From Streptomyces rubradiris (GTDB lineage: Bacteria > Actinomycetota > Actinomycetes > Streptomycetales > Streptomycetaceae): a DNA stretch of 64,000 nucleotides. Position numbers and translations under genes: made by a program. How positions within the stretch are numbered: the first letter of the stretch is position 1; each line of letters starts with the position of its first letter. The stretch lies in NCBI RefSeq assembly GCF_016860525.1, contig NZ_BNEA01000015.1:3906001-3970000 (forward strand), written 5' to 3'. A model generated the notes under the pieces. That model saw nothing but the letters and a program-made list of their open reading frames with translations, was not told the origin of the DNA and did no database searches. Shown here one piece after another: positions 14,746 to 23,159 of the stretch.

Positions 14746-17700
14746 GTGGCAGACAAGGGACGTGTGGCCCTGCTCATCGGCGTGGGCGCGAACCCGGGGG
14801 CGGAACACCTTCTTCCGCCCCTGGCGGAGACGGTCGCCACGGATCTGGAGGTCCTGGGCACCTCCCTGCGCGGCAGCGGGTACGCGGTGCGGACCCTGCT
14901 GAATCCCACCCGCAACGAGATCACGGCGGGCGTCGCCGACTTCTCCGGCGGCGCGCCCCCGGACAGCACGGTGCTCCTCTACTTCACCGGACACGGCGTC
15001 CGGATCGGCACCACCGACTACCTGGTCCCGGCCGACGCCCGTGCCCCCGCGAGCGACGACGCGGCCGGGTGGGAGCAGCCGCACGTGCGGGAGTCGCTCC
15101 TGGAAGCCGACATCAGCCGCTATCTGGCCAACTGCTCGGCCGGCACCGTGCTGTGGGTGATCGACGCCTGCCGCTGGGGCGTGGGCGAACAGGGCGTGGC
15201 CTTCGGCAGCAACGTGGTCGCGGGTCCCCCGCACGGCGGCTTCGCCATGATGACGAGCTGCGGCCCCGGTCAGCCCAGCGGCTTCACGGAGACCGGCAGC
15301 TTCTTCACCGCGGCGCTGGCCCGTGCCTTCGACCCGCTGACCGAGGCCACGACGGTGGAGCAGGTGTACCGGGCGACCGAACACGCGACCCGCACGCTCT
15401 GCCAACGGGCTCAGCGCCCGCCGCAGAAGGTCGGCGTCTACTACGGCCACGACCTGGCGGAGCGGACCAGGGCCCTGGCGGTCGCCGAGGGCAGGCGGCT
15501 GCTCGAACCCTGGCAGGACGTCGTGCGCACGTCCGCCCTCTGGGAGCGGGTCCCGGACGGCGACGCGGAAGCCGTGGCCCATCTCCAGGACTGTCTGTCC
15601 CGCCTCGCCGCCCAGGCCGCCCGCCATGTGCACCGCGCCCAGGAGCGGCTGCCGGACCCCTGGGCCGACGACGAGTATCCGGTGCGGCTGCTGTCCGAGC
15701 GCCTCCCCCAGCTCCTGCCCAAGGGCGCCGAGCTGTCCGCCCTGGAGGTCACCGCGCTGATCGCGGGCGTCCTGTTGCACGAGACGGCCTGGGCCGACCG
15801 GCTGAGCCAGGCCGCCGAACTGCTTCCGCAGCTGGTGTGGCGCCGCCCGGACGCCGACGGTCAGCGGCGGCACTACGAGCAGATCACCGAGCAGTACCCG
15901 CAGCTCACCGAGAAACTCACGGACCTCCACACGTGGCTGGCGGACCCCGGGGACGACCGGCACGCCGTCACACTGTGGCTGGTCCACCGCTGGATCGCCG
16001 AGCGGTTCGTGACCGACGAGGAGCCCGTACCCGCCGTACTGGCCGACGAGTTCGTGGCCCGGCTGCTGGACGTCACCCCGCCGGCGGCGGGCGAGCGGCT
16101 CGGCGGCCGGGCCGGGGCGCTGTCCACGGCGCTGCGCGCGGTCGCCGCGGGGATCACCGCCGGGGCCCCGCCGGACGACGAGCGGCTGCCGCCGGACCGC
16201 CACGTCGTGCGCAGGACACCGTGGCGCCTGCGGGTGCGTCCGCTCGCCGCGCTGCTCCGCCTCGCGGGTCTGATCGCCTTCGACACCCGGTGTCTGCCGG
16301 AGGTCCTCGCCGAACACCTCGCCGTCTCCGACGCGGTGGTGCCGGGCGAGGTGGTCACCGTGCTCCGGGACGCCTTCTGGGACCTCGACCAGGACGGGAA
16401 CACCCCGCCCACGCTGCAACTGGACGCGGTGTGCCCGCACCCGGCGGTACACGCCGCGCTCGCCTCGGTCGTCGAGGACGCCGACGACCTCGGCCATCTG
16501 CTGCGGGAGTCGGCCCGCCACCTCCCGCGGGAGGAGTCCGCGCTGCTCCGTGCGCTGCCCGCGCGGCTGGCCGACCACCGGCTCCGCCCGGACCGCGCCC
16601 GCGGCACGGACGCGTACGACGTGCCGCTCGCGCGGTTCTCCCTGGCGCAGACCGAGATCCGCAGGCTGCTGATGGGTGAGAAGCTGTACGACGGCCAGCC
16701 CGCGCTCGCGCTGCGGGAGCTGTACCAGAACGCCATGGACGCCTGCCGTTACCGGGAGATGCGGGTCAGGTACCTGCGCTCGCTCGGCAGGGAACCGGCC
16801 ACATGGGCGGGCCTGATCCGGATCGAGACCGGCGAGGACGCCCGCGGACGCTACGTCGAGTGCGTGGACAACGGCGTCGGCATGACCGTCGACCAGCTCA
16901 GGAACACCTTCACCCGGGCCGGCCGACGCTTCGACCAGTCCCATGCCTTCCGCCGCGAGCAGGCCGCCTGGCTGCGGCACGACAGCTCGCTGCGGCTGTA
17001 CCCCAACAGCCGGTTCGGCATCGGGGTGTTCAGCTACTTCATGCTCGCCGACGAGATGTCGATCGTGACCCGGCCGGTCGGCACGGACGGCCGCCCCGCC
17101 CGGACCGCCTGGCGCGTCGAGATCCCGGTCAGCGGCAGCCTCTTCCGGGTGCGGGAGGACGACGAGCAGGACGGGACGCTGCTGCCCGAGGGCGGCACCC
17201 GCGTCCGGCTGTACCTGCGGCGCGCGAGCGCGCTGCCCGACGACTCCGCGGTGGCGGTGCTGCGCTCCCTGGTCCTGCTCAGCGAGTTCCGGCTGGAGGT
17301 GCGCGACCAGGACGGCACCGGGGAGACCTGGCAGCCCGGACGCCTCAAGACGGGTGACGGGCCCGGCGAGTTCTCCACCCGGTTCGTCGTCGAGGCCGTG
17401 CCCGGCACGCTGTGGTGGGTCTCGGGCAACGGGGCGATCGTGAGCGACGGCATCGCCACGGACCAGCGGCCCTTCGGGTACGTGCTCAATCTGTCGGGCC
17501 CGCACGCGGGCGAACTCAGCGTCAACCGCAAGAAGCTGGAGAAGTACGACGTCCTGTGGGCCCGCGAGCAGTTCGCGCGGGGCGCCCGCGCCCTCGCCAC
17601 GGGGGCCCCGCTGAGCCTGGAGTGGCTGTGGGAGCTGGAATCCCGTGAGCCCTCGATCGCCCGAGTGCTGTGGAAGACGCTGCGCGGGCACGGCGTCCCG

Positions 17701-19863
17701 GTGTCGGGCGGTCATGGCCGGCGGATGGATCTCGACGAGGTCGGCTGGTTCCGGCTGGACAAGTCCCTCGACGACGAGCGCCTGGGGCACCAGGACAAGA
17801 AACTCTCGCAGGCGGTCCGGCCCTGGCGGCTGGCCGCTCTCGGGCCCGGGTTCCGGACCCGAAACCAGGCGGTTCCGCTGTCCCTGGCGGGCCACCCCGT
17901 TCCGCAGCCCGGCTGGTCGTACATCGCGGAGAGCGTCGGCGGCGACTGGCGTGACGCGGTGCTGGCCGCCCATGAACAGGACATGACGGTGGCGGAGGTG
18001 CTGCGCGTGGCGCGTGGCCTGCGCATCGCGCATCCGCGCCTGGCCGGCCCCGCCGTGCTCACCGACGGCGACCTGGACTGGGAACCGGGCTTCACCGACT
18101 GGTGCGTCATGGAGGGGCTCCTGGGCAGCGAGCCCGATGGGCTGGACAGGCTCAAGATCAGCGTCTGGGGGCAGTCCGTGCCCCGCAAGCGACGGGTCGT
18201 CGACGAGATGTACTACCGGCACGCCCCGGACGATCTCTCCGGCATCGTCCGTGCCTCCGCCCGCTTCGGCACGCCCCTCGGCGAGCTGGCCGAGACATGC
18301 GCCCGGTACGCGCCCTTCGTGGGCCGGCCGCTGGGGGACGTCCCGGACCACCACCGCGACCACGTCTGTTCCGAGGCCGAGCTGAAGCTCCTCTACCTGA
18401 AGGAGGACAAGCACCGGGCGCGGCCCGCGATCCACCCCTGGGACGTACGGGTGGTGGCCGCCGCGACCGGCCTCGGCACGGCCGAAGTGACGCGCCGGAT
18501 GGCCGAGTTCGCCTGGCTGGGCCGCCCCGCGCCCGATCCGGTCCTGGCCGCCCGGTGGGATGCCGTGTCACCGGAGGTGTTCCCGGTCCTGCGCCACTAC
18601 CTCGGCCACGACGGCGCGGGCCGCCCCGTGCTGCCGTGGGCCGCCACGGTGGACCTGGCCGCGGAGTGCGAGCTCACCGTGTGGGAGGCCGAACGCGTCC
18701 TGGCCCGCGAGACGGAGGCCCTCGGAGTCGTCCTCCGCCGGCGCTACACCAGGCGCTCGCCCGGCCGGGACGCGGCACCCTCCCCCGACACGGGCAACCT
18801 CGTGCGGTGGCTGCACGACGAGGGCATCCGGCTGGAGGACGGCGTCTCGCTGCGGGACCTGGCGTTCGTCCGCTCCCACGACACGTCGTGGGAGGAACTG
18901 TCCTGGTACGCGGACGAGTTGAGGGAGGCCAGGGTGCGGCTGCCCGACGCGGGAAGCCTGCTGCGCGCCTGGGACGACCTCCCGACGCCCAGCAGGTACG
19001 CGTTCTCCGGGGAGGACCCCAGCTGGGACGGCGCCGACTATCCCGTACCGGCGACCTCGGCCGTGCTGTTCACCGGAAGCCAGCGGCTCCGGCAGAAGCT
19101 GTCGGTGCTGTGGGACACCGCGCACCGGGAGGCCCGGAACCTCGGGCTGAGCGCCGGGCTGGTCGCCCCGCGCCCGCCCGAGGAGCTGGAGGAGTACGCC
19201 CCGACCTGGGAGGAGACGGCGGTACTGATCGACACGGGCCCGGACGAGGACCAGGACTACGAGTGGTGGGAGACCCCTCGCTGGACCCCGCTCACCGCGA
19301 AAGGGCTCGTGGACTACGCCCGCGGCCGCAATCTCGGCGCGCGGGCGGCGTACCGGGCACTGGCTCCGCTGCGGGCCATCGGCGCGCTCGTGCCGGAGCT
19401 GTCCGAGGAGGCGCGGGCCGCTCTGCCGGACGACGTGCCCACCGCCCACGACGCGGTCGCCGTCGACCCGGCGTACCGCGTCTCCCCGCCCGGGACCCCG
19501 CTGCTGCCGCTCGACCTGGTCGGCATCGCCGGCCGGCTCGGCGAGTCCGTACGCCACACCTGGCAGCGGCGCATCACCCCCTACCTCGCCCTGGAGGAGG
19601 TGCCGCCGTCGATCACCGGCGTCCCCGACGTCGTACCCGGCTGGCAGGACCTGACGATCCTCTCCGCACACCTCGACGGGCGGCTCCCGCAGGCGACCGG
19701 CCCGGTCGGGCGGGACCGGATCGAGCGGTGTGCCCGCGCCGTGGACGAGACGCCCGAGTGGGTGCGCGGGCGCCTGGAGGTGTACGCGGACATGTTCGGG
19801 CTCCGGTTCGAGTCCGCCGACGTCCCGGGAGAGCGGTCCGGGGAACGGGAGGAGACAGCATGA
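14746..19863 (+). CDS. Caspase-like protease fused to Hsp90-type ATPase and winged-helix repeats
   Basis: A 1705-residue protein. Residues 1-240 are a caspase-like (C14) domain: LLYFTGHG with catalytic His83 and VLWVIDACRW with Cys142. Residues about 250-600 are alpha-helical and of unclear type. About 620-900 form an Hsp90/MutL-like GHKL ATPase: LALRELYQNAMDACR (N box), CVDNGVGM (G1) and SRFGIGVFSYF (G2). The remainder contains several helix-turn-helix-like units (for example IHPWDVRVVAAATGLGTAEV and VDLAAECELTVWEAERVLA). Caspase-Hsp90 architectures have been described computationally as actinobacterial NTP-dependent conflict proteins. Here the ATPase is probably the sensor and the caspase the effector. 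The GTG at 14746 follows AGGGGGG; earlier starts are possible. Two downstream genes are translationally coupled. Confidence 0.85.
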   Translation: MADKGRVALLIGVGANPGAEHLLPPLAETVATDLEVLGTSLRGSGYAVRTLLNPTRNEITAGVADFSGGAPPDSTVLLYFTGHGVRIGTTDYLVPADARAPASDDAAGWEQPHVRESLLEADISRYLANCSAGTVLWVIDACRWGVGEQGVAFGSNVVAGPPHGGFAMMTSCGPGQPSGFTETGSFFTAALARAFDPLTEATTVEQVYRATEHATRTLCQRAQRPPQKVGVYYGHDLAERTRALAVAEGRRLLEPWQDVVRTSALWERVPDGDAEAVAHLQDCLSRLAAQAARHVHRAQERLPDPWADDEYPVRLLSERLPQLLPKGAELSALEVTALIAGVLLHETAWADRLSQAAELLPQLVWRRPDADGQRRHYEQITEQYPQLTEKLTDLHTWLADPGDDRHAVTLWLVHRWIAERFVTDEEPVPAVLADEFVARLLDVTPPAAGERLGGRAGALSTALRAVAAGITAGAPPDDERLPPDRHVVRRTPWRLRVRPLAALLRLAGLIAFDTRCLPEVLAEHLAVSDAVVPGEVVTVLRDAFWDLDQDGNTPPTLQLDAVCPHPAVHAALASVVEDADDLGHLLRESARHLPREESALLRALPARLADHRLRPDRARGTDAYDVPLARFSLAQTEIRRLLMGEKLYDGQPALALRELYQNAMDACRYREMRVRYLRSLGREPATWAGLIRIETGEDARGRYVECVDNGVGMTVDQLRNTFTRAGRRFDQSHAFRREQAAWLRHDSSLRLYPNSRFGIGVFSYFMLADEMSIVTRPVGTDGRPARTAWRVEIPVSGSLFRVREDDEQDGTLLPEGGTRVRLYLRRASALPDDSAVAVLRSLVLLSEFRLEVRDQDGTGETWQPGRLKTGDGPGEFSTRFVVEAVPGTLWWVSGNGAIVSDGIATDQRPFGYVLNLSGPHAGELSVNRKKLEKYDVLWAREQFARGARALATGAPLSLEWLWELESREPSIARVLWKTLRGHGVPVSGGHGRRMDLDEVGWFRLDKSLDDERLGHQDKKLSQAVRPWRLAALGPGFRTRNQAVPLSLAGHPVPQPGWSYIAESVGGDWRDAVLAAHEQDMTVAEVLRVARGLRIAHPRLAGPAVLTDGDLDWEPGFTDWCVMEGLLGSEPDGLDRLKISVWGQSVPRKRRVVDEMYYRHAPDDLSGIVRASARFGTPLGELAETCARYAPFVGRPLGDVPDHHRDHVCSEAELKLLYLKEDKHRARPAIHPWDVRVVAAATGLGTAEVTRRMAEFAWLGRPAPDPVLAARWDAVSPEVFPVLRHYLGHDGAGRPVLPWAATVDLAAECELTVWEAERVLARETEALGVVLRRRYTRRSPGRDAAPSPDTGNLVRWLHDEGIRLEDGVSLRDLAFVRSHDTSWEELSWYADELREARVRLPDAGSLLRAWDDLPTPSRYAFSGEDPSWDGADYPVPATSAVLFTGSQRLRQKLSVLWDTAHREARNLGLSAGLVAPRPPEELEEYAPTWEETAVLIDTGPDEDQDYEWWETPRWTPLTAKGLVDYARGRNLGARAAYRALAPLRAIGALVPELSEEARAALPDDVPTAHDAVAVDPAYRVSPPGTPLLPLDLVGIAGRLGESVRHTWQRRITPYLALEEVPPSITGVPDVVPGWQDLTILSAHLDGRLPQATGPVGRDRIERCARAVDETPEWVRGRLEVYADMFGLRFESADVPGERSGEREETA

Positions 19864-20213
19864 CGCGGGCGCACGATCACGGCGTGCCGTACGCCGACGT
19901 GGACGCCGGTGACGTCGACGCCGCCCTGTTCACCCAGGAACCCGCCCCGGACGGAAGCGGAGTGATCGTCTCCGGGAGGTGCCCGCGCTGTCACGGCGCC
20001 ACCCGGACGCTGTTCCCGTGGGCCCGGCCGGGCACCGGGTCGAAGGGCGGACTGGGACGGCTCCTCGGAAGGGGTACGACGAGCCGGGCGCAGGACGAGC
20101 CGGAGCCGCTGCTCGCGGAAGTGCACCTGTGCGAGTGCGGCCACGCCCACCCCCAGTGCCCCCCGGACACGCACTACGTCGGATGCGGCGCGAGCTGGCG
20201 GATACGGCGATGA
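19860..20213 (+). CDS. Zinc-ribbon protein coupled to caspase gene
   Basis: A 117-residue protein whose ATG overlaps the stop of the caspase gene (ATGA). It has CPRCHG (about residues 41-46) and CECGHAHPQCP (about 85-95), a four-to-six cysteine set typical of a treble-clef or zinc-ribbon fold, and a basic linker (KGGLGRLLGRG). No catalytic motif is seen. Its tight coupling to the caspase gene says it is made in proportion to it, perhaps as adaptor or inhibitor. That role is inference. Confidence 0.75.
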   Translation: MTRAHDHGVPYADVDAGDVDAALFTQEPAPDGSGVIVSGRCPRCHGATRTLFPWARPGTGSKGGLGRLLGRGTTSRAQDEPEPLLAEVHLCECGHAHPQCPPDTHYVGCGASWRIRR

Positions 20214-20815
20214 GCACGCGTTCCGACCGCCGCTGGGCCGAACTCGCCCGCGAACTGGAGTTCACCCGGCTTCCGGAACTGCGCCGGCAGGCGGAAGGGT
20301 GGCGCACCGGCCTGACGGGCCTGACGGCCCTGTTCGCGGTCCTCGTGCTGCTGAAGGGGCGGGACAACCTCGCCGACCTGTCCGACGCGGCCCGCGTGAC
20401 CGCCACCGGGCTGCTGTTCACCGCCTTCGTGCTGTTGGTCGCCGGGTCGCTGCTGGCCGTACGGGCGGCGCACGGCACCGTGGAGCGCGAGATCCTCCTG
20501 GGCGGGCAGGCGCTGCGCCGCTGGACCGAGCGGGAGGTGGCACGGGTGACCCGGGCACTGGTCCGGGCCCGCCTGTGCTGCGTCCTGGGAGTGGTCCTGG
20601 TCGTCGCGGCGCTGTTCGTCGCCTGGGTGACGACGCCCGGGTCCGGCGGGCAGCCGGTGATCGTGAAGACCGGCACCGACGTGCTGTGCGGCGAACTGAT
20701 CCGCGCCGACCGGAACCACGTGGAGCTCCGCACGGGGACGAACGGCAAGGTCTCGGTCCCCTGGTCGGCCATAGCGAGCCTGGAACCCGGCGAGGTCTGC
20801 GGCAAGGAACCGTAG
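20210..20815 (+). CDS. Membrane protein, third gene of caspase operon
   Basis: A 201-residue membrane protein; its ATG overlaps the stop of the zinc-ribbon gene (ATGA). Hydrophobic segments at about 37-50, 64-86 and 121-145 (CCVLGVVLVVAALFVAWV) give two or three spans. The C-terminal 50 residues (VIVKTGTDVLCGELIRADRN, then VSVPWSAIASLEPGEVC) form a small beta-rich domain. In conflict systems a membrane protein beside a caspase is often a substrate or pore that kills the cell. That is a possible role here, not shown. No known family is recognised. Confidence 0.75.
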   Translation: MSTRSDRRWAELARELEFTRLPELRRQAEGWRTGLTGLTALFAVLVLLKGRDNLADLSDAARVTATGLLFTAFVLLVAGSLLAVRAAHGTVEREILLGGQALRRWTEREVARVTRALVRARLCCVLGVVLVVAALFVAWVTTPGSGGQPVIVKTGTDVLCGELIRADRNHVELRTGTNGKVSVPWSAIASLEPGEVCGKEP

Positions 20816-20861
20816 CCCGCGCCCGGGAGGGGCGCGCTCCGGTCCGGGTAACGTCCTCCTC

Positions 20862-21110
20862 ATGCCATTCGATCAGGTCTGTCCGCGCTGTGAGCAGGAC
20901 TGGGTCCGTCCGTACCGCTTCAAGAGCGATGGCGCGCGGTTCCTGCTGTGCACCGAGTGCGACTCGATGTGGTGGCCCGGCGAGACCGTGGCCATCCGCT
21001 GCGCGAGCTTCCTCGACGATGTCGTCGCGGCCCGCCTCGGGGTCGCGGAACCGTGGACCGACCGGGTCTGGGCCGACGTCCTCGAGCCCGTACCCGACCC
21101 CGCGCGGTGA
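20862..21110 (+). CDS. Small zinc-ribbon protein
   Basis: An 82-residue protein with CPRCEQDW (residues 7-14) and LLCTECDSMWWPGE (28-41), two CxxC knuckles that should bind one zinc. The rest is acidic and helical. Similar short zinc-ribbon proteins are common in Streptomyces with no assigned role. It begins 47 bases after the caspase operon and in the same direction, so it may be its last gene. The ATG has no strong ribosome site. Confidence 0.65.
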   Translation: MPFDQVCPRCEQDWVRPYRFKSDGARFLLCTECDSMWWPGETVAIRCASFLDDVVAARLGVAEPWTDRVWADVLEPVPDPAR

Positions 21111-21204
21111 GGCGCGCGGGCGGCTCCTGTCGGGTTGCCGCCACCGGTGCCGCTCCGTCCGCAGGCGCCCCGGCAGCTCCTCCCCGTCACGCCTGACGCA
21201 CCCC

Positions 21205-21230
21205 TGGAACGGCGAAAAGGCGCTGTTCCA
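21205..21230 (+). terminator. Hairpin between zinc-ribbon and diiron oxygenase genes
   Basis: A 10-bp stem with one G-U pair (21205-21214 with 21221-21230) and an AAAAGG loop. It lies 95 bases after the zinc-ribbon stop and 90 bases before the next gene, suited to ending the caspase operon transcript. Confidence 0.5.
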
Positions 21231-21319
21231 AGGGCTCCGGAGCGCAAGTTAGCGTGAAGCGCGGGCAAACCGGGCCGAACTGACAAGCACCCGGCGGGGC
21301 CGCCGCGACGGGAGGCACC

Positions 21320-22186
21320 GTGACCGACGACCACGACTTCCGGAAGCTGCTCGACCGGCTGTCCGCCGAGGCGGGCGGCGACCAGTGCGACCCGTACACC
21401 GCCCTCGCGTGGCCGCCCGCGCTGCCCGGGGACGAGTACTGGTTCTCGCCGGAGCTGCTGTCCGTGCACGGTACGGAGTACGCCGACGAGCTGAGCGACG
21501 AGCAGTTGTGCGTCCTCAGCCGCTGGGAGAGCGTCAACTTCTACAGCCTCGGCGTCCACGGCATCCGTGAACTGCTCATCGAGGTGATGCGGCGCCTCCA
21601 CACCCCCGGATTCGAGGTGCCGTCCGGGCTCTTCCACCGCTTCGTCGGTGAGGAGAACGAGCACATGTGGTTCTTCGCCACCTTCTGCCTGAAGTACGGC
21701 GGCCGGATCTACCCGGACAAGAAGCTCCGGCCGCCCTCCGCCGACCAGGACCCCGCGCTGGAGGACTTCCTGGTCTTCGCCCGGATTCTGCTCTTCGCGC
21801 AGGTCGTCGACCACTACAACGTACGGCTCGCGGCGGACACCCGCCTGCACCCCACCATCCGGCAGCTCAACCGGAACCACCACCGGGACGAGGGCCGGCA
21901 CATCGCGTTCGGGGTGCGGCTGGTCCGGCTGCTGTGGGAGCGGCTGGCGGAGTCCGGGCTGGACGAGGAGGGGCGCCGGGCCACCGGCCGCCATCTGACG
22001 GAGTACCTGCGGGAGACCATGGCGTCCTTCTACAGCCCGGCCGCCTACCGCGACGCGGGCCTCGCCGACGGGCCCGGCCTGCGCAAACGGCTCCTGGACC
22101 ATCCGGCACGGCAGGCCGCGCACGCCCGGGTGCTGCACAGGACGACCGGCTTCCTGCACCGGATCGGGGTGCCGGTGACCGTGTGA
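21320..22186 (+). CDS. AurF-like diiron oxygenase
   Basis: A 288-residue helical protein with carboxylate-bridged diiron motifs: EENEHMWFF (about 112-120, ExxxH type) and HHRDEGRHIAFG (about 191-202, HxxDExRH), plus another Glu in the preceding helices. This pattern fits the p-aminobenzoate N-oxygenase (AurF) family, which oxidises amines to nitro or hydroxylamino groups, though related members have other substrates. The GTG at 21320 follows GGGAGG. It is not within an obvious biosynthetic cluster; it stands between conflict-type genes, so its substrate cannot be guessed. Confidence 0.8.
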   Translation: MTDDHDFRKLLDRLSAEAGGDQCDPYTALAWPPALPGDEYWFSPELLSVHGTEYADELSDEQLCVLSRWESVNFYSLGVHGIRELLIEVMRRLHTPGFEVPSGLFHRFVGEENEHMWFFATFCLKYGGRIYPDKKLRPPSADQDPALEDFLVFARILLFAQVVDHYNVRLAADTRLHPTIRQLNRNHHRDEGRHIAFGVRLVRLLWERLAESGLDEEGRRATGRHLTEYLRETMASFYSPAAYRDAGLADGPGLRKRLLDHPARQAAHARVLHRTTGFLHRIGVPVTV

Positions 22187-22234
22187 CACCCGCTCCCGTC
22201 CCCGTCGACAGCGCCTCGCTGAGGGCCGGGCGGG

Positions 22235-22642
22235 TCAGCGGGCGCCGCCCTGCCCGGGGTCGTTGAACGTGATCCCGGAGAAGTCACGCCCTTGCAGGAC
22301 CGGTCCGTTCTGCGTCCCGCCGCTGATCGTGTTGCTGGTGTCCCCCTGGCCGGTTCCCAGCCTCCGCGCCTGCTCGTGCCATCGCGTCAGGCCGGCCAGG
22401 AACCAGGGGTCGCGCTCGGCCCGGAGTGCGAGGACCTCGCTCAGCGCCCGCGCCCGCGCGACATCGTGCGGGGCCTCGGCCAGGGAGGCCAGTTCGACCT
22501 CTCCGGTCACCGGCTCCGGTTCCTCCCCCGCCGCGGGCCTTCTCCGCACCAGCCCGCTCAGCGCCGCCCACAACTGCCGCCCGGCCTCACCGGCCGCCCC
22601 GGTCGCCAACGTCACCAGGAGTCCCGCCGAGATCGAGTCCAT
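22235..22642 (-). CDS. Small effector-like protein ending in an amyloid-type motif
   Basis: A 135-residue protein. The first 33 residues are a hydrophobic/amphipathic helix (ISAGLLVTLATGAAGEAGRQ, then LWAALSGLV). The middle is an acidic and then helical region (about 45-95). The C-terminus carries SNTISGGTQNGPVLQGRDFS followed by GITF (about 103-126). That tail resembles the RHIM-like bacterial amyloid signalling motifs (BASS type) found in actinobacterial NLR systems. The STAND protein at 26456 has a matching stretch. The layout (membrane-active N-terminus, amyloid tail) fits a cell-death effector triggered by a STAND protein. A ribosome site AAGGAG precedes the ATG. The motif assignment is from memory of published consensus forms. 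Confidence 0.7.
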   Translation of the reverse strand: MDSISAGLLVTLATGAAGEAGRQLWAALSGLVRRRPAAGEEPEPVTGEVELASLAEAPHDVARARALSEVLALRAERDPWFLAGLTRWHEQARRLGTGQGDTSNTISGGTQNGPVLQGRDFSGITFNDPGQGGAR

Positions 22643-23159
22643 GCCCGCGCTCCTTGTCCCCGACGAAGCGGTACCGATCGGAGCGCCATGGTCTCAGAGC
22701 CCCGCCCCCACCGGGGAGAAGGCGAACCGGCCTCTCCCCGGGGTGGGAGGGCCGGTCAGCCGCGCGTGGGGCCGGTGTCCGGTACCCGACCGCGTGGCTG
22801 CGATCAGGTCCAGAAAATTGCCTCTGTCATATGCCAGGAGCTGACGGGGAGCCACCATTCGCCATCACAAAGTAAGCGATACATGTGAGCCCAATGGCGA
22901 GCATGAACTTCACTCTGTCGTCGAACCTTTCACGACCGGAAGAGAGGAGGAAACGCGGAAGAGCGCAGGCGCACGGGAACACCGCCATGAAGATGGTGGG
23001 TTGGCGCCGCAGCGAGGTAATCGTATCCCGACGCATCACGTGCAACCGCACGACCGCCGGAGAGGACTTCCGAAGTCCGGTACGCAAAGCCTCTCACGCG
23101 GCGGCCACCCGGTTTGTCCGGCCGTGGCGACTCAATGCCGAATACGGGCGCTCTCGCCC
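22643..23159. other. AT-richer intergenic region, possible small membrane peptide
   Basis: 517 bases with lower GC than the surroundings, especially 22795-23050. On the minus strand, 22827-23087 could encode an 86-residue peptide with a hydrophobic segment (FMLAIGLTCIAYFVMANGG), but no start has a ribosome site and codon use is not gene-like. I see no other feature. The lower GC may point to a joined or acquired segment. Confidence 0.35.

Noticed and set aside
14734..18435. A 1233-codon open frame on the minus strand opposite the caspase gene
   Set aside because: Its translation is Arg/Gly/Pro/Val-rich with no domain; the plus frame has clear caspase and ATPase motifs. It is a GC-bias shadow.
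22827..23087. Possible 86-residue membrane peptide on the minus strand
   Set aside because: Hydrophobic C-terminal segment is attractive, but there is no ribosome site and no coding bias, so not called as a gene.
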